Both the position numbers and the translations under genes were made by a program. Below are positions 25,222-33,666 of a DNA stretch of 64,000 nt, piece after piece. The stretch covers positions 14,139 through 78,138 of the forward strand of contig JBBRBB010000021.1 in the NCBI GenBank assembly GCA_038206235.1. The letters are read 5' to 3'. The first letter of the stretch is position 1, and the number at the start of each line of letters is the position of its first letter. A model generated the notes under the pieces. That model saw only the letters and a list, made by a program, of their open reading frames with translations, ran no database searches and was not told the DNA's origin. Source of the stretch: JBBRBB01 sp038206235. GTDB lineage: Bacteria; Bacteroidota; Bacteroidia; Chitinophagales; Chitinophagaceae.

Positions 25222-25425
25222 ATGTTGATAGAAAGAACATCCAGAGAAGTTATCATTCGTCTGCCTGCTTCAGTAGACACTACAGGACTGCAAAGACTTA
25301 TTGATTATTTGACCTATAAAGAAGCTACGGCTAATTCCAAAGCAACGCAGGAACAAGTAGACAAACTTGCTCGTGAAGTAAAAAAAGACTGGTGGAAAAA
25401 GAACCGTAAACGATTAATGAAATGA
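25222..25425 (+). CDS. Antitoxin of a PIN-type toxin-antitoxin pair
   Basis: 67 residues. The N-terminal part (IERTSREVIIRLPASVDTTGLQRLIDYLTYKEATANS) has the beta-strand then helix pattern of a small DNA-binding antitoxin. A basic, Trp-containing C-terminal tail (EVKKDWWKKNRKRLMK) would be the toxin-wrapping part. It is preceded by an inverted repeat, and its stop overlaps the toxin ATG by 4 nt (ATGA), the classic toxin-antitoxin arrangement. The start at 25222 is chosen because the frame upstream overlaps the divergent menG promoter region. Confidence 0.75.
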   Translation: MLIERTSREVIIRLPASVDTTGLQRLIDYLTYKEATANSKATQEQVDKLAREVKKDWWKKNRKRLMK

Positions 25426-25874
25426 GAAAAATAATTGTTGACACCAACATTATTTTCTCCTGCCTGTTAAACTCACAAGGAACCATCGGCGACTTAATTT
25501 TTAATTCCGACACAATCTTTGACTTTTACAGCAATGAGTATATGCGTTTTGAAATTCGCAAGCATTGGAGCAAACTCATAAAAATTTCAAAGTTGACTGA
25601 CCTTGAGTTAGAAATCGCATTTGGCAAAATGCTCATTAAACTGACATTCACTAATGAAGAACTGATCCCAAAAGAAATTTGGGAAAAAGCGGAAGCCTTG
25701 GTGGCTGACATAGACATAGACGATATTGATTTCGTAGCATTGACAAGATATTTAAAAGGCAGCCTTTGGACAGGAGACAAACCATTATATAATGGCTTAA
25801 AAGCAAAACGTCTTCGGACTGTTTATAATACGCAAGACATAATTAAACTACGAAATAGAATTCTTAGACGTTAA
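25422..25874 (+). CDS. PIN domain ribonuclease toxin (VapC-like)
   Basis: 150 residues. PIN fold with the first catalytic Asp in IIVDTNIIFSCLL, central acidic residues in YSNEYMRFEIRKHW, and the late cluster DIDIDDIDFVALTRYL then GSLWTGDKPLYNGL, which supplies the metal-binding Asp residues. Toxins of this family cleave specific RNAs such as initiator tRNA or rRNA. All catalytic positions appear present, so the pair looks functional. Confidence 0.88.
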   Translation: MRKIIVDTNIIFSCLLNSQGTIGDLIFNSDTIFDFYSNEYMRFEIRKHWSKLIKISKLTDLELEIAFGKMLIKLTFTNEELIPKEIWEKAEALVADIDIDDIDFVALTRYLKGSLWTGDKPLYNGLKAKRLRTVYNTQDIIKLRNRILRR

Positions 25875-26036
25875 AACCGTGCAACAAACGTATTTGCAAT
25901 AGCAGGACATTCAATAAATACCCTGCCATCGCAATACCTGACGTGAGCTGCAACCCTTTTGCACACTCCCAAAGTAAGCAATCAAACAATTTTTAACGAC
26001 GCTTCAAAATCATTTTGCAAAATTGCCGGACAGTTG

Positions 26037-26079
26037 TATTTAAGTATTTGCTTAAATAAATAAACTTTGTTTACATTTG
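26037..26079 (+). promoter_or_regulatory. Promoter with overlapping ArsR-type operator
   Basis: TTTG (26047-26050), exactly 21 nt, then TACATTTG (26072-26079) is a full match to the Bacteroidota -33/-7 promoter. The -33 box lies at the centre of a perfect 8-bp inverted repeat, TATTTAAG-N6-CTTAAATA (26037-26058). The ATG of the ArsR gene is 22 nt downstream. This arrangement predicts metal-relieved repression of the whole mer-like operon by its first gene. Confidence 0.8.
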
Positions 26080-26101
26080 GCCCCGACTAATCAGTTTCAC
26101 A

Positions 26102-26488
26102 ATGGCTAATGAAACATGCATCAGGTTACTGGCAGACATAGAACAAATTAAAAGTTGCCGTGAAAAAATAAAGACAAACTCAAAATCATTTTTACAGTTG
26201 GGACAAGTTCTTGCTTTGGCATGTAACGAAGTAAGACTGAAAATACTTTACCTGCTTGAAGAAGAAACTGAACTTTGTCCCTGCGACCTTAGCGACATTT
26301 TAGGAATGAGCATCCCTGCGGTATCTCAACACTTACGCAAACTCAAAGACGGAAACATCATTGAAGCAAGGAAAGAAGGACAAACCATTTTCTATTCATT
26401 ACGTAATGAACATTTGAAAATTCTCCGACCTTTTTTTAAAATCATAAATCAGCAAAACTTAGCGACTCAATTTGCATGGCTACGATAA
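26102..26488 (+). CDS. ArsR/SmtB family metalloregulator
   Basis: 128 residues. Winged helix with VLALACNEVRLKILYLL, a recognition helix MSIPAVSQHLRKLKDGNI and wing EARKEGQTIFYSL. The metal motif is Cys59-Pro-Cys61 in ELCPCDLSD at the alpha3-type site, and Cys6, Cys19 and Cys41 may contribute ligands. It likely represses its own operon, and Hg(II) or another thiophilic metal would release it (inference from merTP downstream). It overlaps merTP by 13 nt. Confidence 0.9.
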   Translation: MANETCIRLLADIEQIKSCREKIKTNSKSFLQLGQVLALACNEVRLKILYLLEEETELCPCDLSDILGMSIPAVSQHLRKLKDGNIIEARKEGQTIFYSLRNEHLKILRPFFKIINQQNLATQFAWLR

Positions 26489-27090
26489 CTAAAAATAATA
26501 AGAGTTGGATTGCGGGAGTGATTGCTGCATTTACAGCATCACTTTGTTGTATCACTCCTGTTTTAGCTTTCTTAGGAGGTGCAAGCGGACTTGCTTCATC
26601 ATTCTCGTGGATTGAAGCTTACCGACCTTACTTAATTGGGTTGACTGTTTTGGTGTTTGCCTTCGCCTGGTATCAAAAACTTAAACCAAAAAAACAAGTT
26701 GACTGTGATTGCGAGGCAGACAATAAAAAATCATTCTGGCAATCAAAATTATTTTTAGGTATTGTTACTGTGATTGCAACTTCGCTGATTGCATTCCCGT
26801 ACTATGCAAAAGTGGTTTATCCAAAACCACAGCAAGCAAAAATTATTGTGGTTGACAAAAGCAATATTCAACAGGCTGTTTTTAAAATAAAAGGAATGAC
26901 TTGCGAAAGCTGCACGGAGCATGTGAACAGCGAAATAGCAAAAGTGGAGGGGGTAATTGAATTTCAAACTTCTTATGAAAATGCAAACAGTATCGTAAAA
27001 TTTGACAACACAAAAACAAATGTGCCGGAAATTGAAAAAGCAATTAATTCTACCGGTTATAAAACAATTCAATCATCAATTAAAAATTAA
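26476..27090 (+). CDS. merTP: Mercuric transport fusion protein MerTP
   Basis: 204 residues combining a MerT-like membrane part and a MerP-like HMA domain. TM1 carries the vicinal pair Cys24-Cys25 (SLCCITPV), and two further TM segments lie at about 50-66 and 90-108. The loop has CDCEAD near 76-78. The C-terminal HMA domain (about 130-200) has GMTCESC with Cys143 and Cys146. The fusion moves Hg(II) across the inner membrane. There is no merA reductase or merB lyase in the window, so imported metal must be handled otherwise. Confidence 0.9.
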   Translation: MATITKNNKSWIAGVIAAFTASLCCITPVLAFLGGASGLASSFSWIEAYRPYLIGLTVLVFAFAWYQKLKPKKQVDCDCEADNKKSFWQSKLFLGIVTVIATSLIAFPYYAKVVYPKPQQAKIIVVDKSNIQQAVFKIKGMTCESCTEHVNSEIAKVEGVIEFQTSYENANSIVKFDNTKTNVPEIEKAINSTGYKTIQSSIKN

Positions 27091-27093
27091 ACA

Positions 27094-27822
27094 ATGAAAA
27101 AAATTTCTGTTTTATTATGCTTTACCATTTTCATAATGGTATTTCAAGGCTGCATCAATGGAAGTGCAGAATCTGCAACTGCAAAAGAGAATATTACCTT
27201 TTACAGTGTGCCGCTGGTTTGCGGCGCTGATAAAGAAATTGGTTGTGGCAGCAGGGCAAAGCCTGCTTTGGTTGACATGGAAAAAAATGATGCTATTAAA
27301 GAAGCATGGCTTAACAGGGAAGGAACTGTTATAGCTATTGTTTGGAAAAATGAACCCGAAACTGAAAAAGCTGCAAAGCCTGTATTTGAAAAATATGAAA
27401 TTGATTTTACTGAGCTTAAAGGAAATGATGCTCAAAAAAACCTAACCGCTTTCCAACAAAAAAATCTTTGGTACCGGGGTGCAGATGTAGATAAGCTAAG
27501 TATTGAAGAAGCCGAACATATTGCTGAAACGTATACCGACTTTTCAGTCAATAAAAAAATGATTACACAGGAAGAAGCTGACAAAATTAAACCCGAAATA
27601 GAAAGTTATTTTAAAGCAGAGTTGGTAAAAACAAGAACACCCGAACAGCTTTATGAGGATGATGAAAATAAATTTCGTACCGATGTAATAAATATTTTTA
27701 TCAATCGCATTGGCAAAGAAAGAACCGACCAACTAATTGAAATGTATAAACAATATGAGCAGGAACAATGCAAGAAAGACTGTTCAAAAGATAAAGCTAA
27801 AAAATGCTGCAAAAAGAATTAA
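27094..27822 (+). CDS. Cys-rich-tailed lipoprotein of the mer-like operon
   Basis: 242 residues. Lipoprotein signal with Cys20 in VFQGC. Near the N terminus of the mature part is VPLVCGADKEIGCGSRAKPALVD, a two-Cys segment. The middle is helical and charged without a recognised family. The C terminus is QEQCKKDCSKDKAKKCCKKN, with four Cys among Lys, a likely metal-binding tail. It begins 3 nt after merTP and is followed 4 nt later by another Cys-rich gene, so it belongs to the operon. A periplasmic metal-capture or delivery role is plausible but not shown. Confidence 0.75.
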   Translation: MKKISVLLCFTIFIMVFQGCINGSAESATAKENITFYSVPLVCGADKEIGCGSRAKPALVDMEKNDAIKEAWLNREGTVIAIVWKNEPETEKAAKPVFEKYEIDFTELKGNDAQKNLTAFQQKNLWYRGADVDKLSIEEAEHIAETYTDFSVNKKMITQEEADKIKPEIESYFKAELVKTRTPEQLYEDDENKFRTDVINIFINRIGKERTDQLIEMYKQYEQEQCKKDCSKDKAKKCCKKN

Positions 27823-27826
27823 AATA

Positions 27827-28039
27827 ATGAATGATACTACCCTACTTAAATCCATAATAACTTGTCCTGCTTGCGGACACAGGCAGGAGGAGACAATGCC
27901 CACAAATGCTTGCCAATTTTTTTATGAATGTAAAAATTGTAGCTCAAGATTAAAACCAAAAGGGGAAGACTGCTGTGTATTTTGCAGCTATGGTTCTGTA
28001 AAGTGTCCGCCTATGCAAATGGAAACATCTTGCTGTTAG
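27827..28039 (+). CDS. Small Cys-rich zinc-ribbon-like protein (GDCCVFCSYGSVKCPP)
   Basis: 70 residues with eleven Cys. A treble-clef-like pair CPACGH...CKNCSS is followed by the distinctive GDCCVFCSYGSVKCPP block and a C-terminal TSCC. The start at 27827 follows the lipoprotein stop by 4 nt. The GDCC-x-FCSYG motif is one I associate with small proteins next to heavy-metal genes in Bacteroidota; no function is known to me. Likely a soluble metal-binding or chaperone-like protein. Confidence 0.75.
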   Translation: MNDTTLLKSIITCPACGHRQEETMPTNACQFFYECKNCSSRLKPKGEDCCVFCSYGSVKCPPMQMETSCC

Positions 28040-28126
28040 CAGCGATGAAGAGTGCAATTGACAAGCGGCTTGCTGCAAACATAGCGGGATGCAATCCGGC
28101 GCTTGAAAAAAATTTAAATATAAGAT

Positions 28127-28535
28127 ATGAAGATGACCAAAAGCATCCCTGCTCTTCCAGTTCATGATATTGTGAAAGCGGCAAACTTTTATAAACCAGA
28201 TTAGGATTTGAAGTTCCGTATCACGATACAGGTTTTGCAAAACTCATTCGTGATGAAGTAGAGATACATCTCTGGGCTGCAAGCGATGAAAGTTGGCAGA
28301 CCCGAAATACAACCTTGTCAACTAAGCCAATAATATCGGGGGCTGAAAGCTTTTTAGCAGGCACCGCCAGTTGCCGTATTGAAGTAAAATCCATAGATGA
28401 ATTATTTGAAGAATATAAAATGCAGGGTGTATTATATAATCAAGAAACGGTAGTTGAAATGCAACCTGGGGAACACGGGAATTTCCAACATTAGACCTTC
28501 ATGGAAATCTGCTTACCTTTTATGAACGAACTTAA
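28127..28535 (+). pseudogene. VOC (glyoxalase/bleomycin resistance-like) protein, frameshifted
   Basis: Read over two indels the text gives a normal VOC protein of about 135 residues. It runs from SIPALPVHDIVKAANFY, then GFEVPYHDTGFAKLIRDEVEIHLW, AGTASCRIEVKSIDELF, to WGTREFPTLDLHGNLLTFYE. The first lesion is at about 28195-28203 (a TAG appears in frame), the second at about 28465 (CAACCTGGGG where one more base would give P-W-G). The family's metal-ligand positions are recognisable, so decay is recent. It sits directly after the mer-like operon. Confidence 0.8.
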
Positions 28536-28640
28536 GGAACAAACATTTCAATATTTTAAAACCGGCTGACTATTCAATAACCTGCACATCAAAAGCAAGA
28601 CTACTTTGAAGTTTTATACAAAAGGTATCCAACTGTTTTA

Positions 28641-28719
28641 CTCCCTACTCCCTACTCCCTACTGCCTACTCCCTACTGCCTCCTGCTTACTGCCACTGCC
28701 AATTGCCAACTGCCCACTG
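28641..28719. repeat. Heptanucleotide array (CTCCCTA/CTGCCAA)
   Basis: About eleven units almost all 7 nt long: CTCCCTA three times, CTGCCTA, CTCCCTA, CTGCCTC, CTGCTTA, then CTGCCA (6 nt), CTGCCAA, TTGCCAA, CTGCCCA. It fills the gap between the dead VOC gene and moxR. The last units belong to the same CTGCCAA family found at 62681-62729 and in metH1. Confidence 0.85.
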
Positions 28720-28804
28720 GTTAATATTTCCCCAATAGCCCAAATTTATTTTTGTAAACCTTTTGTTGCAATATTACTTTGTACATTCATTTATATTTAA
28801 AGCA

Positions 28805-29803
28805 ATGCAAACAGGAGAAGACATAAGAAAGCTCAATGAAAACATAGCACATGCATCCGGTTTTATTACCGCTATCCGCAATGAAATTTCAAAGGTGATA
28901 GTGGGGCAGCATTACATGACAGACAGATTATTGATTGGCTTATTAAGCAACGGACATATTCTGTTAGAAGGTGTTCCGGGTTTGGCAAAGACACTTACCA
29001 TAAAATCTCTTGCCGAAGCAGTGAATGCAAAATTCAGCCGCATTCAATTTACTCCCGATTTATTGCCGGCTGATGTTACCGGAACCATGATATACAATCA
29101 GCATCGCAATGAATTTGCAGTTCGTAAGGGACCCATATTCGCCAATTTTATTCTTGCAGATGAAATTAACCGTGCGCCTGCAAAAGTGCAGAGCGCTTTG
29201 CTTGAAGCAATGCAGGAAAGGCAAATTACTATTGGTGAAAATACTTTTAAGCTTGATGACCCATTCCTTGTTCTCGCTACACAAAACCCGCTGGAACAAG
29301 AGGGAACATATCCCTTGCCTGAAGCGCAGGTTGACCGGTTTATGATGAAAGTGATTGTTGACTATCCTGATAAAAATGAAGAGCAAAAAATATTAAAGCA
29401 GGAAGTGCAGAATGCTGAACGCCTGAAAATAAATGCGGTGGTAAGCCTGCATGAAATAGTTGAAGGCAGGCAGCTAACTAAGCAGGTGTATATGGATGAG
29501 AAGATTGAAAAATATATAATAGATATTGTTTTTGCAACACGCTATCCAGACCAATATGGGCTTAGCAGAATGAAAAATTTAATAAGTTATGGCGGCTCTC
29601 CAAGAGCAACTATAAATCTTGCTCTCGCCGCAAAGGCTTATGCATTTCTGGCTAAAAGAGGATTTGTAATACCCGATGATGTAAAAGCAACATGTAAAGA
29701 TATACTGCGTCACCGCATTGGTTTAACATACGAAGCAGAGGCTGAAAATGTAACCACAGTTAATTTGATTGATGAGATATTAAGAGCAGTTACGGTTCCA
29801 TAA
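28805..29803 (+). CDS. MoxR family AAA+ ATPase
   Basis: 332 residues from MQTGEDIRKLNENIA at 28805; a TTG 42 nt upstream would only add non-conserved residues. Walker A GVPGLAKT, Walker B ILADEINRAPAKVQSALLEAMQERQ, sensor ATQNPLEQEGTYPLPEAQVDRF, then the lid domain to LIDEILRAV. MoxR proteins act as chaperones that mature metalloenzymes or membrane complexes, usually with DUF58 and VWA partners. None of these follow here, so this copy is alone in the window. Confidence 0.93.
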   Translation: MQTGEDIRKLNENIAHASGFITAIRNEISKVIVGQHYMTDRLLIGLLSNGHILLEGVPGLAKTLTIKSLAEAVNAKFSRIQFTPDLLPADVTGTMIYNQHRNEFAVRKGPIFANFILADEINRAPAKVQSALLEAMQERQITIGENTFKLDDPFLVLATQNPLEQEGTYPLPEAQVDRFMMKVIVDYPDKNEEQKILKQEVQNAERLKINAVVSLHEIVEGRQLTKQVYMDEKIEKYIIDIVFATRYPDQYGLSRMKNLISYGGSPRATINLALAAKAYAFLAKRGFVIPDDVKATCKDILRHRIGLTYEAEAENVTTVNLIDEILRAVTVP

Positions 29804-29900
29804 AAAGTTAGGTTAGGCAATTTTTTTTAAATTTTTTATATATATACTTTTAATAGATGCCTTTGTTAAAAGACTTTGTATCAAAAATCTTTCGTTAAAA

Positions 29901-30112
29901 ATGGATGCTCATGTTTCAATGAGACTGAAAAAATACTTTCGAAGCTTAACAAGAATAGAAATAGGTATATTAATGAAGCTGTAGAATTTTATAATTTTCT
30001 TCAGAAAAGAAAAATACTCTCTAAGCAATTACAAAAGGAATCTAAGCTCGTAAAAGAAGAATTTATGAAAATACTTGCTGAATTTGAAAAGATAGAAAAT
30101 GAAGCAGTATGA
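29901..30112 (+). pseudogene. MazE/PemI-like antitoxin, frameshifted
   Basis: MDAHVSMRLKKYFRSL continues, after one missing A at about 29947 (TTAAC for TTAAAC), as NKNRNRYINEAVEFYNFLQKRKIL and KLVKEEFMKILAEFEKIENEAV. This is a ribbon-helix-helix-type antitoxin pattern. The downstream toxin remnant overlaps its stop codon by 4 nt, as in intact PemI-PemK pairs. Confidence 0.55.
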
Positions 30113-30232
30113 GATTTGAATTGCAGATTTAAACCAAGGACTTGGAACTGAAGCTGGAAAAAAATTGGCGAGCTACCAGCTGAAAAAATTGAATACATCA
30201 AATCAAATATTTCAATAATCCTCGACCTATAG
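30109..30232 (+). pseudogene. MazF/PemK-like toxin with internal deletion
   Basis: Only the two ends of a toxin remain. After ATGAGATTTGAA and a small deletion that shifts frame comes ADLNQGLGTEAGK, the N-terminal beta-hairpin and loop of MazF/PemK. It is joined directly to KIGELPAEKIEYIKSNIS and a terminal IILDL-stop, the conserved C-terminal helix. About 60-70 central residues are missing, including the region of catalytic Arg/Thr/Ser. The toxin is certainly inactive. Confidence 0.7.
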
Positions 30233-30337
30233 TTCAATACATCAAATATTCGCCTTTAACTTATCTTCATCTTTGTAACTTTAATCATTGTGTGTATGCG
30301 AAGAACATTTACAGCGATAAGCCATACGTTTCTACCC

Positions 30338-30400
30338 ATTGACTTATTGACTCAATGACTTCAAATGACTCAATGACTGAATGACTTTAATGACTTTTAG
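30338..30400. repeat. ATGACT-type short repeat array before the RND gene
   Basis: ATTGACTT, ATTGACTCA, ATGACTTCAA, ATGACTCA, ATGACTGA, ATGACTTTA, ATGACTTTTAG follow one another with an 8-10 nt period and end at the ATG of the RND gene. The same unit family recurs before lysS (47323-47370). Confidence 0.7.
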
Positions 30401-33400
30401 ATGAACATTTCAGAACTCTCCTTACGCCGCCCCGTACTCGCAACGGTAATGAATTTGATGATACTTTTGTTTGGTGCAGTGGGCTTTACTTTTTTAGCTG
30501 TACGAGAATACCCGGCAATTGACCCGCCCATTGTAAATGTGCGCACAACTTATACCGGCGCCAATGCTGATATTATTGAAAGCCAGATAACCGAACCTCT
30601 CGAAAAACAAATCAATGGAATTCCGGGTATAAGAACCATCACTTCTTCAAGCCAGGTTGGTGCAAGTAATATTACGGTTGAGTTTAATCTCGATGCAGAC
30701 CTTGAAGCCGCAGCAAATGATGTACGTGATAAAGTGAGCCAGGCTCAACGGGATCTTCCGCAGGATATAGATGCCCCGCCTGTTGTAAGCAAGGCTGATG
30801 CAAATAGCGATTTTATAATATTGCTTGCTCTTCAGAGCAGAACCAAGGGTTTGCTTGAATTGAGCGACTATGCTGAAAATGTTTTGCAGGAACGTTTTCA
30901 AACCATCAATGAAGTAAGCGCTGTAAATATTTTTGGGCAGAAACGTCCTTCGATGCGCATTTGGATTGACCCTGATAAAATGAATACATACAGCGTTGCT
31001 TTTGCGGATATACAAAATGCACTCAGCCGTGAAAATATAGATATACCTGCCGGAAAAATCTATGGCAGCAATACTGAACTCACTATAAAAACTGCCGGAC
31101 GCTTAACCACCGAACAACAATTCAACGACCTTATTATCAGTGAAAGCAGCCAGGGCATTGTACGATTAAGTGATGTGGCCAAAGTAGAAATAGGTCCTGA
31201 AAATTATGAGTTCAGCTGGAAGTACAATGGAGTGAATGCGGTAGGTGTTGCTATCATTCCTCAGCCCGGAGCCAACTATATTAATATCGCCGATGAATTT
31301 TATAAACGCCTGCAGGATATTGAGAAAACAAATAAATCAGACATACAATTCAATGTACTGATTGATACAACACGAAATGTGAGACGTGCTTTGAATGAAG
31401 TGAAAGACACACTGTTCATAGCTTTCAGCCTTGTGGTGCTGGTAATATTTTTCTTCTTCAGAGATTGGTTAATTGCACTGCGCCCACTGATTGATATTCC
31501 TATATCATTAGTCGCTACTTTCTTCATCATGTACCTCGCTGGTTTTTCAATCAATGTGTTAACACTGCTTGCGATAGTGCTTGCAACAGGTCTTGTAGTA
31601 GATGATGGCATTGTTGTAACAGAAAATATTTTCAGAAAACTGGAAGAAGGTCTACCAATTCGAAAAGCAGCTTTAGAAGGCAGCCGTGAAATTTTCTTTG
31701 CAGTGCTTTCTACTTCACTCACTTTGGCTGTAGTGTTTTTACCTGTGATTTTTTTGCAGGGTTTTGTAGGAAGCTTATTCCGTGAATTTGGCATTGTGGT
31801 AGCAGGCGCTGTATTAGTCTCCGCATTTGTTTCATTAACCATAACTCCTGTATTAAATGTTTTGCTCAACAGGAAAAATGCGCAGCATGGATGGCTCTAT
31901 AATAAAACCGAACCCTTTTTCAGCGGCATGGAAAATGGCTACAAAAAATTATTGACAGACTTCATGAAAGTACGATGGCTCGCATGGCTTATAGTTGCTG
32001 TTTGCGGAATTCTTATCTGGCTTATCTATAATAATCTTCAAAGCGAGATTGCACCGATGGAAGATAAGAATACCGTACGTTTCAGCATCACAGCAGCAGA
32101 AGGAACGAGCTACGATTACATGCAGCGCATATCAGATAATTTTTCTAATTACTTGTACGATTCAATACCTGAAAGAGATTTTGTTTTCAATGCTACACCC
32201 GGCTTTGGAGTTGGAGGAGTAAATTCTTCCTTTGGCCGCATAGGATTGGTAGATGCAAAATACAGAGTACGTTCACAGGATGAAATTGCAAACGACATCA
32301 ATAGAAAAATTGTTCGCTTCTCTGATGCAAGAATATTCGCCATACAGGAACAAACCGTTGCAGTGGGTACAGGCTCAAGAGGTGGGTTGCCTGTGCAGTT
32401 CAATCTTCAAAACCTGGATTTCAAAAAAATAGAAGAAGTTTTACCTGAATTTTTAGAAGCAGCACGAAATGATAAAACATTTCAAACCGTAGATGCAAAC
32501 CTCAAATTCAATAAACCCGAATTGCAATTAACCATTGACCGTGTAAAAGCAAAAGACCTTGGATTAACCACAACGGATGTTGCTTCTGTGGTGCAGGCTG
32601 CTTTCAGCGGAAGAAGACTTGCCTATTTTATTATGAATGGAAAGCAATACCAGGTAATTGCTCAGGTTAGCAGAAGCAACCGAAGCGAACCTTCAGACAT
32701 TGAAAAGCTATATGTGCGAAACAGCCGCGGCGAAAATATTCCGCTCACTGCTGTTGTTCATTTGGAAGAGAGCAGCAGCCCGCCAACATTGTTTCATTTT
32801 AATCGCTTTAAAGCAGCTACCATTTCTGCTTCACTTGCAGAAGGCAAAACAATTGGCGATGGCATAAAAGCGATGCAGGCAATCGCAGATAAAACACTTG
32901 ATGAAACTTTTCAAACCTCTTTAGCCGGCGCTTCAAGAGATTATGCCGAAAGCTCATCCAATACAGGTTTTGCGTTTATGCTTGCATTGGTATTAATCTA
33001 TTTGGTTTTGGCTGCGCAGTTTGAAAGCTTTGTTGACCCTTTCACAATCATGCTAACTGTGCCGCTGGCATTAGCAGGCGCTTTATTAGCTTTATTTATT
33101 TTCAATCAAACATTAAATATTTTTTCGCAGATTGGAATGATAATGCTGATTGGTCTTGTAACTAAAAACGGAATTTTAATTGTTGAATTCGCCAATCAGA
33201 AAAGAGCGCATGGCGTGCCTAAGATGCAGGCAGTAATAGAAGCTGCAGGCCAACGTTTGCGTCCCATATTAATGACGAGCCTTGCAACATCGCTTGGTGC
33301 ATTGCCCATTGCGCTAAGTTTGGGCGCCTCTGCCAGCAGTCGTGTTCCGCTTGGAATTGTAATTGTCGGCGGAATTTTATTTTCATTGATGCTTACTTTG

Positions 33401-33472
33401 CTGGTGATACCTGCAGTGTATTCTTATCTTTCAGGAAAACATAAAGAGCATAAAACACAGATTACGGAATAA
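30401..33472 (+). CDS. RND family multidrug/solute efflux permease (AcrB/HAE1 type)
   Basis: 1023 residues, the full length of the HAE1 family, with twelve predicted TM segments and two large periplasmic loops. It opens MNISELSLRRPVLATVMNLM. TM4 carries GLVVDDGIVVTENIFRKLEEG with the proton-relay Asp pair, and the C-terminal half repeats the pattern (IGLVTKNGILIVEFANQ). It is expected to work with TolC (33667-34959) and a periplasmic adaptor; no adaptor gene is within the window. No local repressor gene is adjacent. Confidence 0.95.
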   Translation: MNISELSLRRPVLATVMNLMILLFGAVGFTFLAVREYPAIDPPIVNVRTTYTGANADIIESQITEPLEKQINGIPGIRTITSSSQVGASNITVEFNLDADLEAAANDVRDKVSQAQRDLPQDIDAPPVVSKADANSDFIILLALQSRTKGLLELSDYAENVLQERFQTINEVSAVNIFGQKRPSMRIWIDPDKMNTYSVAFADIQNALSRENIDIPAGKIYGSNTELTIKTAGRLTTEQQFNDLIISESSQGIVRLSDVAKVEIGPENYEFSWKYNGVNAVGVAIIPQPGANYINIADEFYKRLQDIEKTNKSDIQFNVLIDTTRNVRRALNEVKDTLFIAFSLVVLVIFFFFRDWLIALRPLIDIPISLVATFFIMYLAGFSINVLTLLAIVLATGLVVDDGIVVTENIFRKLEEGLPIRKAALEGSREIFFAVLSTSLTLAVVFLPVIFLQGFVGSLFREFGIVVAGAVLVSAFVSLTITPVLNVLLNRKNAQHGWLYNKTEPFFSGMENGYKKLLTDFMKVRWLAWLIVAVCGILIWLIYNNLQSEIAPMEDKNTVRFSITAAEGTSYDYMQRISDNFSNYLYDSIPERDFVFNATPGFGVGGVNSSFGRIGLVDAKYRVRSQDEIANDINRKIVRFSDARIFAIQEQTVAVGTGSRGGLPVQFNLQNLDFKKIEEVLPEFLEAARNDKTFQTVDANLKFNKPELQLTIDRVKAKDLGLTTTDVASVVQAAFSGRRLAYFIMNGKQYQVIAQVSRSNRSEPSDIEKLYVRNSRGENIPLTAVVHLEESSSPPTLFHFNRFKAATISASLAEGKTIGDGIKAMQAIADKTLDETFQTSLAGASRDYAESSSNTGFAFMLALVLIYLVLAAQFESFVDPFTIMLTVPLALAGALLALFIFNQTLNIFSQIGMIMLIGLVTKNGILIVEFANQKRAHGVPKMQAVIEAAGQRLRPILMTSLATSLGALPIALSLGASASSRVPLGIVIVGGILFSLMLTLLVIPAVYSYLSGKHKEHKTQITE

Positions 33473-33522
33473 TGAAAAATGAAGTTGACGAAAAGAATTA
33501 TAAGCAAGGTTTATAAGCTTTA

Positions 33523-33555
33523 TTTAATTTGGCAACCAGTGTCTGCCAAATTAAA
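33523..33555. repeat. 12-bp perfect inverted repeat between the RND and TolC genes
   Basis: TTTAATTTGGCA (33523-33534), 9-nt loop, TGCCAAATTAAA (33544-33555). It is a strong hairpin lying 50 nt after the RND stop but without a T tract, so it may attenuate or protect the RND mRNA, or be an operator for the TolC gene. The rest of the 194-nt gap shows nothing recognisable. Confidence 0.55.
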
Positions 33556-33666
33556 TTATGTTGCATTCATTGGGGTTTCAATAACCTGGCAAGAAAATTT
33601 TAGGTGAAGCATGTGCGTAAGCAAGGACAAAATAATTAAGCAATCATAGAAGGCAAGTAACCAAAT

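Noticed and set aside
28641..28719. Possible CRISPR array
   Set aside because: The units are 7 nt and abut each other with no spacers. No cas genes are present. The same applies to the arrays at 62567-62729.
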